Assembly: GCA_017450065.1 (NCBI GenBank)
Contig: JAFSYI010000064.1
Coordinates: 1-45,939 of the forward strand
DNA from: Lachnospiraceae bacterium
Lineage (GTDB): Bacteria; Bacillota; Clostridia; Lachnospirales; Lachnospiraceae
Length of the DNA stretch: 45,939 nt
Reading direction: 5' to 3'
Numbering within the stretch: position 1 is the stretch's first letter; each line of letters starts with the position of its first letter. The notes under the pieces were generated by a model. That model did not search any database, was not told the origin of the DNA, and was given only the letters and a program-made list of their open reading frames with translations. Of the stretch, positions 1 through 7,314 are shown piece after piece. The position numbers and the translations under genes were made by a program.

Positions 1-138
1 AACTATTCAGAACAAGCTCAAAATACTTCGTATTTTTCGCTGTTTTGGATTCATCCAATACATAAATTTATAAAATATGCCTCTATCATGCAAGCATGAG
101 AGTCATATTTTAAAATTTATGTGCTGTTCTGAATAGTT
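1..138. repeat. MITE-like palindromic repeat element
   Basis: The first 14 bases (AACTATTCAGAACA) recur as a perfect inverted copy at 125-138, so the segment is bounded by 14-bp terminal inverted repeats. Inside, 61-79 and 104-121 pair almost perfectly (one-base bulge) around a smaller CATGC-AA-GCATG palindrome at 87-98, so the right half can form a long hairpin. There is no ORF inside. A diverged copy of its right 35 bases lies at 13721-13755. This looks like a short non-autonomous mobile element. The left edge coincides with the window edge, so the true boundary and any target duplication cannot be seen. The stretch from 139 to 223 holds no gene and no clear terminator. Confidence 0.7.
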
Positions 139-223
139 ACATAATATGTAATCATTCCGCCGGTCTTGTAGCGAATTACCATACTAAAGTATACGATTTC
201 AGTAATCTTGTCAATCCAAATAA

Positions 224-1171
224 TCAGTTATCCTCTCTGTTTAGACGGTTAACGATCAGGTTTGAAACAACCAGAAGGATGCAGCCAACCGTGCTCTGCA
301 GGAAAGAAGCAGCCGCCGAATAGTTGAAGTTAGCCTGCTGCATAAGAGCCTTGTATACATAGACATCCAGCGTCTGTGTTACAGGCTGAAGCGAATTCGA
401 ATCAAGAGGAACCTGATAAAACAGGCCGAAATCCGAAGTAAGAATGCTGCCTATATTCAGTATAAATATAGTGGTTATCGTAGTTTTAAGCTGCGGGATC
501 GTAATACTTATCACTCTGTCAAGGAATCCCGCACCGTCCAGTGCCGCACTCTCATAGAGGCTTCGGTCTATTGCAGTTATCGCACACATATATATGATCA
601 TTGAATATCCCATGGACTTCCAGATGCCGATGCCTATAAGTATCCCCCTCCAGTACTGCGGCGACTGATACCACTGCACGGCCTGTGCTCCGAACATCCT
701 GAGAACATGGTTTATCTGCCCCTCTCCGGTAGCAAGAAAACCGTACAGGCAATAACCCACTATTACCCATGAGAGAAAGTACGGAAGAAGCAGGACCATC
801 TGTACCACTCCCGAAAACATCCTTCCGTGGACTTCCGAAAGAAGTATGGCCAGAAATACCGGTATTACAATTCCCGCTATCAGAAATATCACATTATAAA
901 AAAGTGTATTAAACATGATACCGGGCATGTCGGAGGATCTTATCAGGAAAGAAAAATTACCAAGTCCCACCCATGGACTGTTGATAAAGAGGTTCTTAAA
1001 AAGTCCCTCTCCGGGTCTGGCCCTGAAATTCTTAAACGCAAAGGCTATGCCGAACATCGGCAGATAGTTAAACAGGCAGAACCATACCGCTGCCGGCAAT
1101 GCCAACAGGGTAAGCTGCCATGTTTCCTTTCTGAATCCCCCATGCTGTCTTGTTTTTTTTCTCTTAAACAT
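224..1171 (-). CDS. ABC transporter permease, LplB/YteP-like (CUT1 family)
   Basis: Inner-membrane permease of a binding-protein-dependent carbohydrate importer, about 315 residues with six hydrophobic segments. The cytoplasmic EAA loop that docks the ATPase is visible as ESAALDGAGFLDRV followed by ITIPQL, about two thirds along. The charged start MFKRKKTRQHGG and the first membrane span (LTLLALPAAVWFCLFNYLPM) are typical of LplB/YteP permeases. The ATG overlaps the stop of the binding-protein gene (TGATG), which favours it over the GTG one codon upstream and implies translational coupling. It is the last gene of a three-gene minus-strand operon. No ATPase is encoded nearby; CUT1 systems of this type commonly borrow a shared MsmX-like ATPase (family knowledge). 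The exact substrate is unknown; oligosaccharides from plant polysaccharide are the usual cargo of relatives. Confidence 0.88.
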   Translation of the reverse strand: MFKRKKTRQHGGFRKETWQLTLLALPAAVWFCLFNYLPMFGIAFAFKNFRARPGEGLFKNLFINSPWVGLGNFSFLIRSSDMPGIMFNTLFYNVIFLIAGIVIPVFLAILLSEVHGRMFSGVVQMVLLLPYFLSWVIVGYCLYGFLATGEGQINHVLRMFGAQAVQWYQSPQYWRGILIGIGIWKSMGYSMIIYMCAITAIDRSLYESAALDGAGFLDRVISITIPQLKTTITTIFILNIGSILTSDFGLFYQVPLDSNSLQPVTQTLDVYVYKALMQQANFNYSAAASFLQSTVGCILLVVSNLIVNRLNREDN

Positions 1172-2652
1172 CACTCAACCCATTCATCCAGTTTACTGTT
1201 TATATCTTCAAGCAGTTCATCCATTCCCGCCGCCTTCATTCTCTTCTGCATCTTCGGAATTACCACATCGGGATCGCTGGTACCCGTTCGAAGCTCGGCC
1301 GCATAATCGCTGTATATGGCCTGAAGCGCCGTAATTATATCCTCCTTGGGGGTCTGGTCATATGTAAAGCCCTTGGTCGTGCTGTATATCCCATCGGTCC
1401 TGTAACCTTCAAAAACACCCTCCCACTGGTTGGGATCGGCCATAAAATCGGTGCTCACGGATTCAACCGAGGCATTTACCACCGAGCCTGTAAGATAAAG
1501 TCTGGTATTATACCTGTCCTGTCCCGTCTTAAGCCTTAATACCGTGCCGTTCGGAAGATATTCAAAATGCCTGCCTTCGATACCGTAGCCCAGTATATCC
1601 CTGAACTTTCTGTCTGTGCCGAGAAGCTCAAGGTACTTAAGACAGGCTTTGGCGTGTTCCTCATCGCAGGCTGCGCAGATTGCAAACATGGCTCCCTGCT
1701 CACTTGTCCTTGAAATATAAGGCCCGTCGTATATGGAAGTCTTTACGTTAAAGCCCCAGTCCGACGGATTAGAATATCCCTGATATCCTTTCCATGCAAC
1801 ACCCCAGCGCACAGGTATCGTTTTATCCGCCGCCGTGGAATCGATAGTAGCGGCGTCCGGATGTATATATCCTGCCATATACCATTTATGAAGCAGCCTG
1901 AATCTGTTCATGAGCTCTTCACTGTCCCAGAAGGCTATCGCGCGGGGCTTTTCCCCCTCCTTCGTATAAGGTATAACAACGATAGGGTTCACTATCCTCT
2001 CAAGAAAATTCAGATAACCGGCCGGTCCTCCATTGCTCATTTCCAAAGGATATTCCGAAGGATGATCCTCCTTATAGGCCTTAAGATACGGCTCGATATC
2101 GGCGAAATCCATTCTCTCCGGGATCTTCATTCCCTTCTCCCCCTCGAAATAATCCGAGTTCATCCTGAACATGTTTTCGGAACCCATATCCTTAAGGGTG
2201 GGAACACCGTAAATACGCCCGTTTATCTTCGCGCAATCCCAGTAATCACCTATTGTCCGGTACAGGGCCGGGGTTTCCTTCCGTACAAGATCCGTGATGT
2301 CATAGTAGAGATTTTCCGATGCGTTCTTATCGAATCTGTTCACAAACGAGCTCGTAAATACCATATCGTAATACTCACCGGAAGCCATCATAAGGTTGAT
2401 ATTTTCGGTGGGCTGGAATTCAAGGTCTATCGTTACTCCTATCTTTCTTTGCGATACCTCATTCGCCGCTGCGACAACCTCCTTCACATCAAGAGGTACG
2501 TTTCCGTCATTGTAAGTGACAATTCTCAGTCTGATACCGTCTCCGTCCTCTCTTCCCGCATCTCCCGAGCATCCCGCAAGTATTAACGCATCGAGGAATG
2601 CAAGAACGGGTATGGACCAGACCGTAACATAGTATATAAACCGTCTAATCAT
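1171..2652 (-). CDS. extracellular solute-binding lipoprotein (LplA-like)
   Basis: Substrate-capture lipoprotein of the importer. From the chosen ATG it starts MIRRF, followed by a hydrophobic stretch and the lipobox LAGC, so the mature protein would be lipid-anchored through that cysteine on the outer face of the membrane. The body (about 490 residues) has the feel of the family 1 solute-binding fold, including the early YYDMVFTSSF and the late TTKGFTYDQTP and WEGVFEGYR segments common in LplA-type proteins. An ATG 18 bases upstream (2670) has no ribosome site; the one used sits behind GAAGG at suitable distance. It lies between the two permease genes. The C-terminus overlaps the downstream permease start by one codon. 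Substrate is not deducible. Confidence 0.85.
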   Translation of the reverse strand: MIRRFIYYVTVWSIPVLAFLDALILAGCSGDAGREDGDGIRLRIVTYNDGNVPLDVKEVVAAANEVSQRKIGVTIDLEFQPTENINLMMASGEYYDMVFTSSFVNRFDKNASENLYYDITDLVRKETPALYRTIGDYWDCAKINGRIYGVPTLKDMGSENMFRMNSDYFEGEKGMKIPERMDFADIEPYLKAYKEDHPSEYPLEMSNGGPAGYLNFLERIVNPIVVIPYTKEGEKPRAIAFWDSEELMNRFRLLHKWYMAGYIHPDAATIDSTAADKTIPVRWGVAWKGYQGYSNPSDWGFNVKTSIYDGPYISRTSEQGAMFAICAACDEEHAKACLKYLELLGTDRKFRDILGYGIEGRHFEYLPNGTVLRLKTGQDRYNTRLYLTGSVVNASVESVSTDFMADPNQWEGVFEGYRTDGIYSTTKGFTYDQTPKEDIITALQAIYSDYAAELRTGTSDPDVVIPKMQKRMKAAGMDELLEDINSKLDEWVE

Positions 2653-2739
2653 GTTCATTCCCTTCACCATCTATCATAAGGGGTACCGCTTGCGGTGGAT
2701 TCCTTATGATGGTTCTCAGTTTTCATATTCTGCTTTACA

Positions 2740-3684
2740 CTACCCCTTCACGGAACCCACAGCCAACCCTGTCTTTAAGAAGCGTTGGAAAAACGGGAAC
2801 AATAACATTACCGGCAGGATCACCACTACCACCATCGCCATCCTTATCGTTACGGCAGGCGGCGTATATGACTGCATACCGGAGAAATACTGTGCATCCC
2901 TCGTAATGGTATCTATACTCCTGTTCATGTTTACCAGTACATACTGAAGCGGATACAGCTCTGTATGATTGCTGTCTATATAAAGAAGAGACGGATACCA
3001 GCTGTTCCAGTACAAAAATATCTGGAAGACCGCAACCGTCATGATAACCGGTCTGGAAATCGGGAGTACAATCCGCGTAAGGATCTTAAAATGCCCGCAT
3101 CCGTCCAGCCTGGCTGCTTCAATAAGTGAGTCCGGGACGGAATCCATGAAGTAATTCCGCATGATCAGGATATACCAGGTCGAGCAGAGCCCGGGCACTA
3201 TAAGCGCAATATATGTGTTCTTAAGGTGAAATATCTGGGTATATACCATATAATTGGACACCAGCCCTCCGGAAAACAGCATGGGGATCATGATAAATAC
3301 AAGAAGAGCATTCCTGAAACGATACTCCTTTCTCGAAAGCGAATAGGCCATGGGACACATAAGTATGAGTCCGAGAACTGTCGCCAATACGGTTATCAGA
3401 ACCGAATTGACAAAGGCTCTGGCAAGATATGCGCCCGAAGCAAACAGATATCTGTATGCCTCAAGCGAGAACGAGTTGGGAAAGAAGCTGTAGCCCTCTT
3501 CCGTTACGCTTTGCTGAGATGAAAAGGATACTATGAAGACCAGCAGAACAGGAAGAAAGCACAATATTGACAGGAGCGCAAACAGCAGGGTCACGATCCT
3601 GTTGGTTTTTACCGAATATGCACTTTCTTCGGGCCTTATATAATCATCCATTGCTCCATCCATATCAAAACTTAACAGCTTCAT
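2740..3684 (-). CDS. ABC transporter permease, LplC/YtcP-like (CUT1 family)
   Basis: Second membrane subunit of the importer, about 314 residues with six predicted spans. The EAA loop reads EAARLDGCGHFKILTRIVLP, and SFSSQQSVTEEGYSFFPNSF after the first span is typical of LplC/YtcP permeases. It is the first gene of the minus-strand operon permease-lipoprotein-permease and would pair with the LplB-like subunit. The start is uncertain: the first ATG has only a weak A-rich ribosome site, and ATGs at codons 8 and 12 are possible. Inverted repeats in the upstream gap could bind a regulator. Substrate unknown. Confidence 0.86.
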   Translation of the reverse strand: MKLLSFDMDGAMDDYIRPEESAYSVKTNRIVTLLFALLSILCFLPVLLVFIVSFSSQQSVTEEGYSFFPNSFSLEAYRYLFASGAYLARAFVNSVLITVLATVLGLILMCPMAYSLSRKEYRFRNALLVFIMIPMLFSGGLVSNYMVYTQIFHLKNTYIALIVPGLCSTWYILIMRNYFMDSVPDSLIEAARLDGCGHFKILTRIVLPISRPVIMTVAVFQIFLYWNSWYPSLLYIDSNHTELYPLQYVLVNMNRSIDTITRDAQYFSGMQSYTPPAVTIRMAMVVVVILPVMLLFPFFQRFLKTGLAVGSVKG

Positions 3685-3708
3685 TCTTTTTATATTCAGT
3701 ATACAGTA

Positions 3709-3777
3709 TTTACATCATTTTATGTAAAAAAAATCAAACTTATTCCACTATATCTTGTATATTGACCGGGCAGGTCA
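3709..3777. promoter_or_regulatory. operator-like inverted repeats in divergent gap
   Basis: Between the permease gene (minus) and the repeat-protein gene (plus) there are two dyads: TTTACAT-6-ATGTAAA at 3709-3728 and TGACC-5-GGTCA at 3763-3777. The first lies 25 bases before the permease start, close to where its promoter should be. They are candidate regulator sites for the sugar importer; nothing in the window identifies the protein that would bind. Confidence 0.35.
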
Positions 3778-3839
3778 TACAAAATATACTGACAATTCGT
3801 TAAATATTCTTGTTTACATACATAAATTGGCAAATTGGC

Positions 3840-3868
3840 TTTACAATTCAGTTTCGTTAGTATATAAT
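3840..3868 (+). promoter_or_regulatory. promoter of the repeat-protein gene
   Basis: TTTACA (3840-3845), 17 bases, TATAAT (3863-3868): a near-consensus vegetative sigma promoter facing the secreted repeat protein. It predicts a leader of about 90 bases that contains a perfect 12-base palindrome, ATTGGGCCCAAT (3898-3909), before the ribosome site. Confidence 0.75.
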
Positions 3869-3963
3869 GTGACTGATGCATTAGAGAAAAGTAAAGAATT
3901 GGGCCCAATACAAAAGTATAATTTATCGTATTTATTTGCTTATTTATGAAAGGAGATTTTATT

Positions 3964-4899
3964 ATGAAGAGAACTGAAGTTATAAACAAGATTGGTAAGT
4001 TAATAGGAGCAGCTGCCACATTGGCGCTCGCAGTATTTGTTACAACAGCACCCGTAAAAGCCGACGTTATTTCCGAGGCACAAAGCGGATATGAAAGGGG
4101 TATGGCTTACCTGATGTCAACACAGGTTTCTCCGGATTCTTCTGTCATAAAAGAAGCACAGAGCGGATACGAAAAGGGAATGGCCTATCTTCAGTCCATA
4201 CAGCAGTCCACAATAGCAGCCGCGATTGAGACCGATCGTCAGGCAAGCGCAGGCGCTGTTGCGGGACAGGCTTATCTTGATGCGATCGAAGCAGCCACCG
4301 CACAGGCTGCCGCTGCAAGAGATGCCGAGGCAAAGAGCGGACTGGAGCGTGGTTATAAATATCTGCAATCTATTAATGAGGCTACTGCCAAAGCCGCAGC
4401 TGCAAGGGATGCCGAAGCCCTGAGCGGTCTGGAACGCGGCAGGAAATATCTGCAGTCCATCAATGAAGCTACCGCAAAAGCTGTTGCCGCAAGGGATGCC
4501 GAAGCCGTAAGCGGCGCCGAACGGGGACTGGCTTACCTGTGGTCCGTAAATCCTTCCCTGGTTCCGGAAGCAACCAAGGATATCCAGAGAGGTTATGAAT
4601 ATCTGGATTCCATAAACAAGGCCACTGTAGTTGCCGCGAACGCAAGGGATGCTGAAGCTGCTGCGGGTGCCGAGAAAGGTCTTGCATACCTCAACTCAAT
4701 AAATGAGGCTACTGCCAAGGCCGCAGCTGCAAGGGATGCACAGGCTGTGGCAGGAGGCGAGGCAGGCCTCGCCTATCTGAACTCCATAAACGTTGCTACT
4801 GCCAACGCTATGGCTGAAACCAAAAGACAAGCAGCTGACGGACTTACAAGGGGCTGGGCTTACCTGCAGGCAATACATGCAACAGTAGGAGCACCCTAA
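3964..4899 (+). CDS. secreted Ala-rich protein of ten ~29-residue repeats, unknown function
   Basis: A 311-residue protein that I do not recognise. The start at 3964 is set by AAAGGAG at 3949-3955; an in-frame ATG at 3946 lies before that site. Residues 1-33 form a classic signal peptide ending VKA, with cleavage expected before DVIS. Nearly all the rest is repeat: ten copies of a unit with core SGxERGxxYLxSIN followed by EATAKAAAARDAEA. The Tyr-Leu pair recurs at residues 49, 75, 104, 133, 162, 191, 213, 242, 271 and 300, so spacings are 26, four times 29, 22, then three times 29. The composition predicts almost pure helix. There is no Cys, LPXTG, transmembrane anchor or wall-binding domain, so it should be released. 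The gene is monocistronic with its own strong promoter and terminator. An extracellular structural, adhesive or surface-active role is a guess only. Confidence 0.85.
   Translation: MKRTEVINKIGKLIGAAATLALAVFVTTAPVKADVISEAQSGYERGMAYLMSTQVSPDSSVIKEAQSGYEKGMAYLQSIQQSTIAAAIETDRQASAGAVAGQAYLDAIEAATAQAAAARDAEAKSGLERGYKYLQSINEATAKAAAARDAEALSGLERGRKYLQSINEATAKAVAARDAEAVSGAERGLAYLWSVNPSLVPEATKDIQRGYEYLDSINKATVVAANARDAEAAAGAEKGLAYLNSINEATAKAAAARDAQAVAGGEAGLAYLNSINVATANAMAETKRQAADGLTRGWAYLQAIHATVGAP
4069..4890 (+). repeat. coding tandem repeats, 87-bp unit
   Basis: DNA basis of the ten protein repeats. The 87-base period is clearest between 4324 and 4497 and between 4651 and 4824, where whole phrases such as GCTGCAAGGGATGC recur. 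One unit is 9 bases short and one 21 bases short, both in frame. Synonymous changes between units show the array is not a very recent expansion. Confidence 0.8.
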
Positions 4900-4970
4900 T
4901 AAATACGCACAGACATATCGGGGTTGATTCGGTTATAAAGTTTAAACGGTATAAACACTAACACGCACAT

Positions 4971-5005
4971 AAAACAACAGGAAGACGGAGCTTCCTGTTG
5001 TTTTT
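4971..5005 (+). terminator. intrinsic terminator after the repeat-protein gene
   Basis: AAAACAACAGGAAG (4971-4984), loop ACGGAG, CTTCCTGTTGTTTT: a 14-bp perfect stem running into a T-tract. The A-run on the left side also makes it usable in the opposite direction, for the convergent cyclic-nucleotide-domain gene. Confidence 0.88.
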
Positions 5006-5045
5006 GTACACTTTTCTCTGCTTTCAGCAGAACCTGGTCGAGTAC

Positions 5046-5077
5046 GAATACCGAATTTCTGATGAAATTCGCTATTC
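5046..5077 (-). other. stem-loop at the 3' end of the cNMP-domain gene
   Basis: GAATTTC-TGAT-GAAATTC (5053-5070) flanked by GAATA and TATTC (5046-5050 and 5073-5077) gives a long hairpin immediately after the minus-strand stop. It lacks a U-tract, so it may protect the transcript end rather than terminate transcription; the bidirectional hairpin at 4971-5005 lies beyond it. Confidence 0.5.
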
Positions 5078-5583
5078 TATACCCTGTAATTCATCACATC
5101 ATAACTGTTATATGCTCCGGAAGCGGAAAACCCGCTTCCATATACGGCATAACCTCTGAGGTTCCGCTTTGCCGTCTGTATCACCTCATTGTTCGCTGAC
5201 GGACCATTCTTCAGCTCTTTTGACAGGATATCAATCTGGCGTTGCATAATAAGCAGCATATTTGCCATATTTCTCATTATATCTATGATGTTTTTGTGAT
5301 TTTCCTGCACAAAATCCCCCATCTCACCTTCTGTTATCCTTAACGCATATACATTGTCAAACGCTACCACTGTATATATGGAAGGCTTATGCAGGAGAAG
5401 ACCGAATTCCCCGAAGCATACCGGCGCTCCGATGAGCCCGAGCAGTACTTCGTTATCCGTTCCGTATCCGGTATACAGCTCGGCATGTCCTCTTATTATC
5501 TTATACATATCCGTACTCTTCTCCCCTTCTTTAAGGATCACACTTTCCCTCGGGAACATAACAATCTTTCCATTATCTGCCAT
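5077..5583 (-). CDS. stand-alone cyclic-nucleotide-binding-domain protein
   Basis: 168 residues. Residues about 10-110 match the Crp-type cNMP-binding beta-roll: GEKSTDMYKIIRGHAELY, then VCFGEFGLLLHKPSIYTVVA, which corresponds to the phosphate-binding cassette region (the usual GE-G-L-x-R-A pattern becomes GEFGLLLHKPSI, so the Arg that holds cyclic phosphate is absent). A helical segment follows (about 110-145, rich in Met, Ile and Lys). There is no helix-turn-helix, so it is not a DNA-binding Crp/Fnr regulator by itself, and the ligand may not be cAMP. GGAGGAG seven bases before the ATG supports the start. It is convergent with the secreted repeat protein. Its partner and ligand are unknown. 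Confidence 0.7.
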   Translation of the reverse strand: MADNGKIVMFPRESVILKEGEKSTDMYKIIRGHAELYTGYGTDNEVLLGLIGAPVCFGEFGLLLHKPSIYTVVAFDNVYALRITEGEMGDFVQENHKNIIDIMRNMANMLLIMQRQIDILSKELKNGPSANNEVIQTAKRNLRGYAVYGSGFSASGAYNSYDVMNYRV

Positions 5584-5686
5584 CCGGCCGCTCCTCCGTT
5601 TTCCATGTCAACCGAACATCTCTCATGTATCCGGTTCTCTATATTACTCTGTCTTTATTTCCATAGTTCAGTAGGTAATTCACCGT

Positions 5687-7126
5687 TCAGTGGCTCTGAA
5701 GAACAGACAGCAGAACCTCAAATACTTCCGGATTATTCCTGACTATTATCGCCAATGATGTTTTTGCCCTGTTCAGACCGTGGAACAGGCGTCTCACACG
5801 GTACTCTCCCTGTGCGCTGCACCGCAGGTATCCGTCCTCATCATATCCGAAGGTCTCATCCATGAGCATGATCACTTTTTCGAACTCGCGGCAGGTCGCC
5901 ATGTCGTTATCCCTGATATACGTATATCCGCATTCGATGCACATCTTCAGAAGCCCTCTCTCCTCTTCTTCATCATTGGCATAATACAGCATCACTGCAG
6001 GATATTTCTTCATCCTGTGGTTTCCGTGACATTGCATGATACAGCTTATGAATGAGGACAGCTCACTGTTCATCCTTATCCTGTTTGTAAGCCTGTATTT
6101 GATTATATCCTTATTCGCATTTACGGCCTCGCCCGTGTCAAGCGGACGTTCCTCAGGACAGATGACCGCTTCATGATCATAGGATATAATAACGTTTTTG
6201 CCCGTTTCCCTGCTGTATATGATAAGCTCCCCAAGGACTTCAGGCTTCATTCTGTGTCCTTCGTCAACAAATATATAGTCATATCCGTTAAGGTCAGGCA
6301 GTCTGTCAATTCCATGTGAAGGGTAGAAATCAATACGCTTGAGTCTTTTGTCCAGCTTATCCATCTCTTCCGGGAAGGATCCGAAATGCAGGACTATTGC
6401 CCTTTTCGAAGCAGATGTCAGTTCCATTGCAAGGTCATAAAGCAGAAGTGTCTTCCCGGTACCCGGCAGTCCGGTAAATCCCTGTACAAATGACGGAGAC
6501 TGCGGCAAAGTACGCGATAATCCTTTAATTATATGCTTTTTTATATCCTTTTGCTGCGAGGTAAGAAAATAATTTCCTTTAAGGAAACGGTCCGGGTCGG
6601 TGAGCGGTGAAATAAGATAGTTCTCCTCTTTAAAAAAGCTGTCTATATTATCTTCTACACATCCTGTCTGGACTGTAATATCGCGATACAGCTTTTCAAA
6701 GGACTCATCGATCAGGTTTCCGCTGTTACTCAGACGGACAAGTCTGTCTTCGCTGCTTATATATGTGTATGAACGTATAGATCTGTCAAGAGAGGACAGA
6801 TAACTCCGGTTCAGCATAAGCTGTCGCTTAATGCGGTCATTTTCTACATTATGGCTTTTAAGCTCAATATTGATAACCGTATCATCATTGATACGAAGAA
6901 GATCAAACTCCTTACCAAGCTTCGGAATCGTATAAGAATAGAAGAAATCAAGCATCCCTATGGATGCGCCGCACTTCATAAGCCTGCTGCAAAGTGCCGT
7001 CAGTCCTTCTATTTCCCAGTCCTTTATCTTAAGGAAGTATTCTCTTTTTGACATCTGGCGTTCAAGCCTTGCAAGATCGCTGCTCTTCTCGACCCGTGTC
7101 AGGGCATAAATATTTAATGTTTTCAT
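5687..7126 (-). CDS. PD-(D/E)XK nuclease-like / DUF2075-like P-loop ATPase
   Basis: 479 residues, two parts. Residues about 60-125 contain GKEFDLLRINDD then VINIELKS, a D75...E88-x-K90 arrangement typical of PD-(D/E)XK nuclease folds. Residues about 190-479 are a superfamily-1-like ATPase: Walker A GLPGTGKT (219-226), Walker B YIFVDEGHR (284-292), a polar LTNRIRMN segment (355-362), and a C-terminal GLNRAKTSLAII (450-461) like helicase motif VI. This matches the DUF2075 family layout (family knowledge). DNA or RNA cleavage coupled to ATP-driven translocation is plausible, and relatives are found in phage-defence contexts, but here it stands alone between an orphan sensor domain and the hyd operon. 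Calling it defence would be inference. Confidence 0.7.
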   Translation of the reverse strand: MKTLNIYALTRVEKSSDLARLERQMSKREYFLKIKDWEIEGLTALCSRLMKCGASIGMLDFFYSYTIPKLGKEFDLLRINDDTVINIELKSHNVENDRIKRQLMLNRSYLSSLDRSIRSYTYISSEDRLVRLSNSGNLIDESFEKLYRDITVQTGCVEDNIDSFFKEENYLISPLTDPDRFLKGNYFLTSQQKDIKKHIIKGLSRTLPQSPSFVQGFTGLPGTGKTLLLYDLAMELTSASKRAIVLHFGSFPEEMDKLDKRLKRIDFYPSHGIDRLPDLNGYDYIFVDEGHRMKPEVLGELIIYSRETGKNVIISYDHEAVICPEERPLDTGEAVNANKDIIKYRLTNRIRMNSELSSFISCIMQCHGNHRMKKYPAVMLYYANDEEEERGLLKMCIECGYTYIRDNDMATCREFEKVIMLMDETFGYDEDGYLRCSAQGEYRVRRLFHGLNRAKTSLAIIVRNNPEVFEVLLSVLQSH

Positions 7127-7248
7127 AAATCCGTAACCTCAAAGCATTGGCCGGCGGTCATACACAGGGACAAAAGAACCGGCTTCCCATGTCCAATTTT
7201 AGCATGAGGCATAAACACATACAATGCTTTTTGCGCCCATTGCGGTTG

Positions 7249-7277
7249 TTGACATCAAAATGATTGAGATATAAAAT
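7249..7277 (+). promoter_or_regulatory. promoter of the hydEGF operon
   Basis: TTGACA (7249-7254), 17 bases, TAAAAT (7272-7277). A perfect -35 and good -10 placed 38 bases before the hydE start fit a housekeeping sigma promoter for the three-gene operon. Confidence 0.65.
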
Positions 7278-7314
7278 ATGTTGGAAACTCAAATGAATAC
7301 ACATACAACGGATC

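Noticed and set aside
1-223. Full insertion sequence
   Set aside because: No transposase frame of any length within or beside the inverted repeats in the window.
3720-4019. 99-codon minus-strand open frame across the promoter gap
   Set aside because: Covers the promoter and signal-peptide region of the repeat-protein gene, A/T-rich, no ribosome site; a chance frame.
4069-4890. CRISPR array
   Set aside because: Units are coding, differ by synonymous changes, have no spacer/repeat alternation and no cas genes nearby.
5687-7126. Complete phage-defence island
   Set aside because: Only one candidate gene; flanks are a sensor domain and the hyd operon, with no toxin, methylase or integrase.
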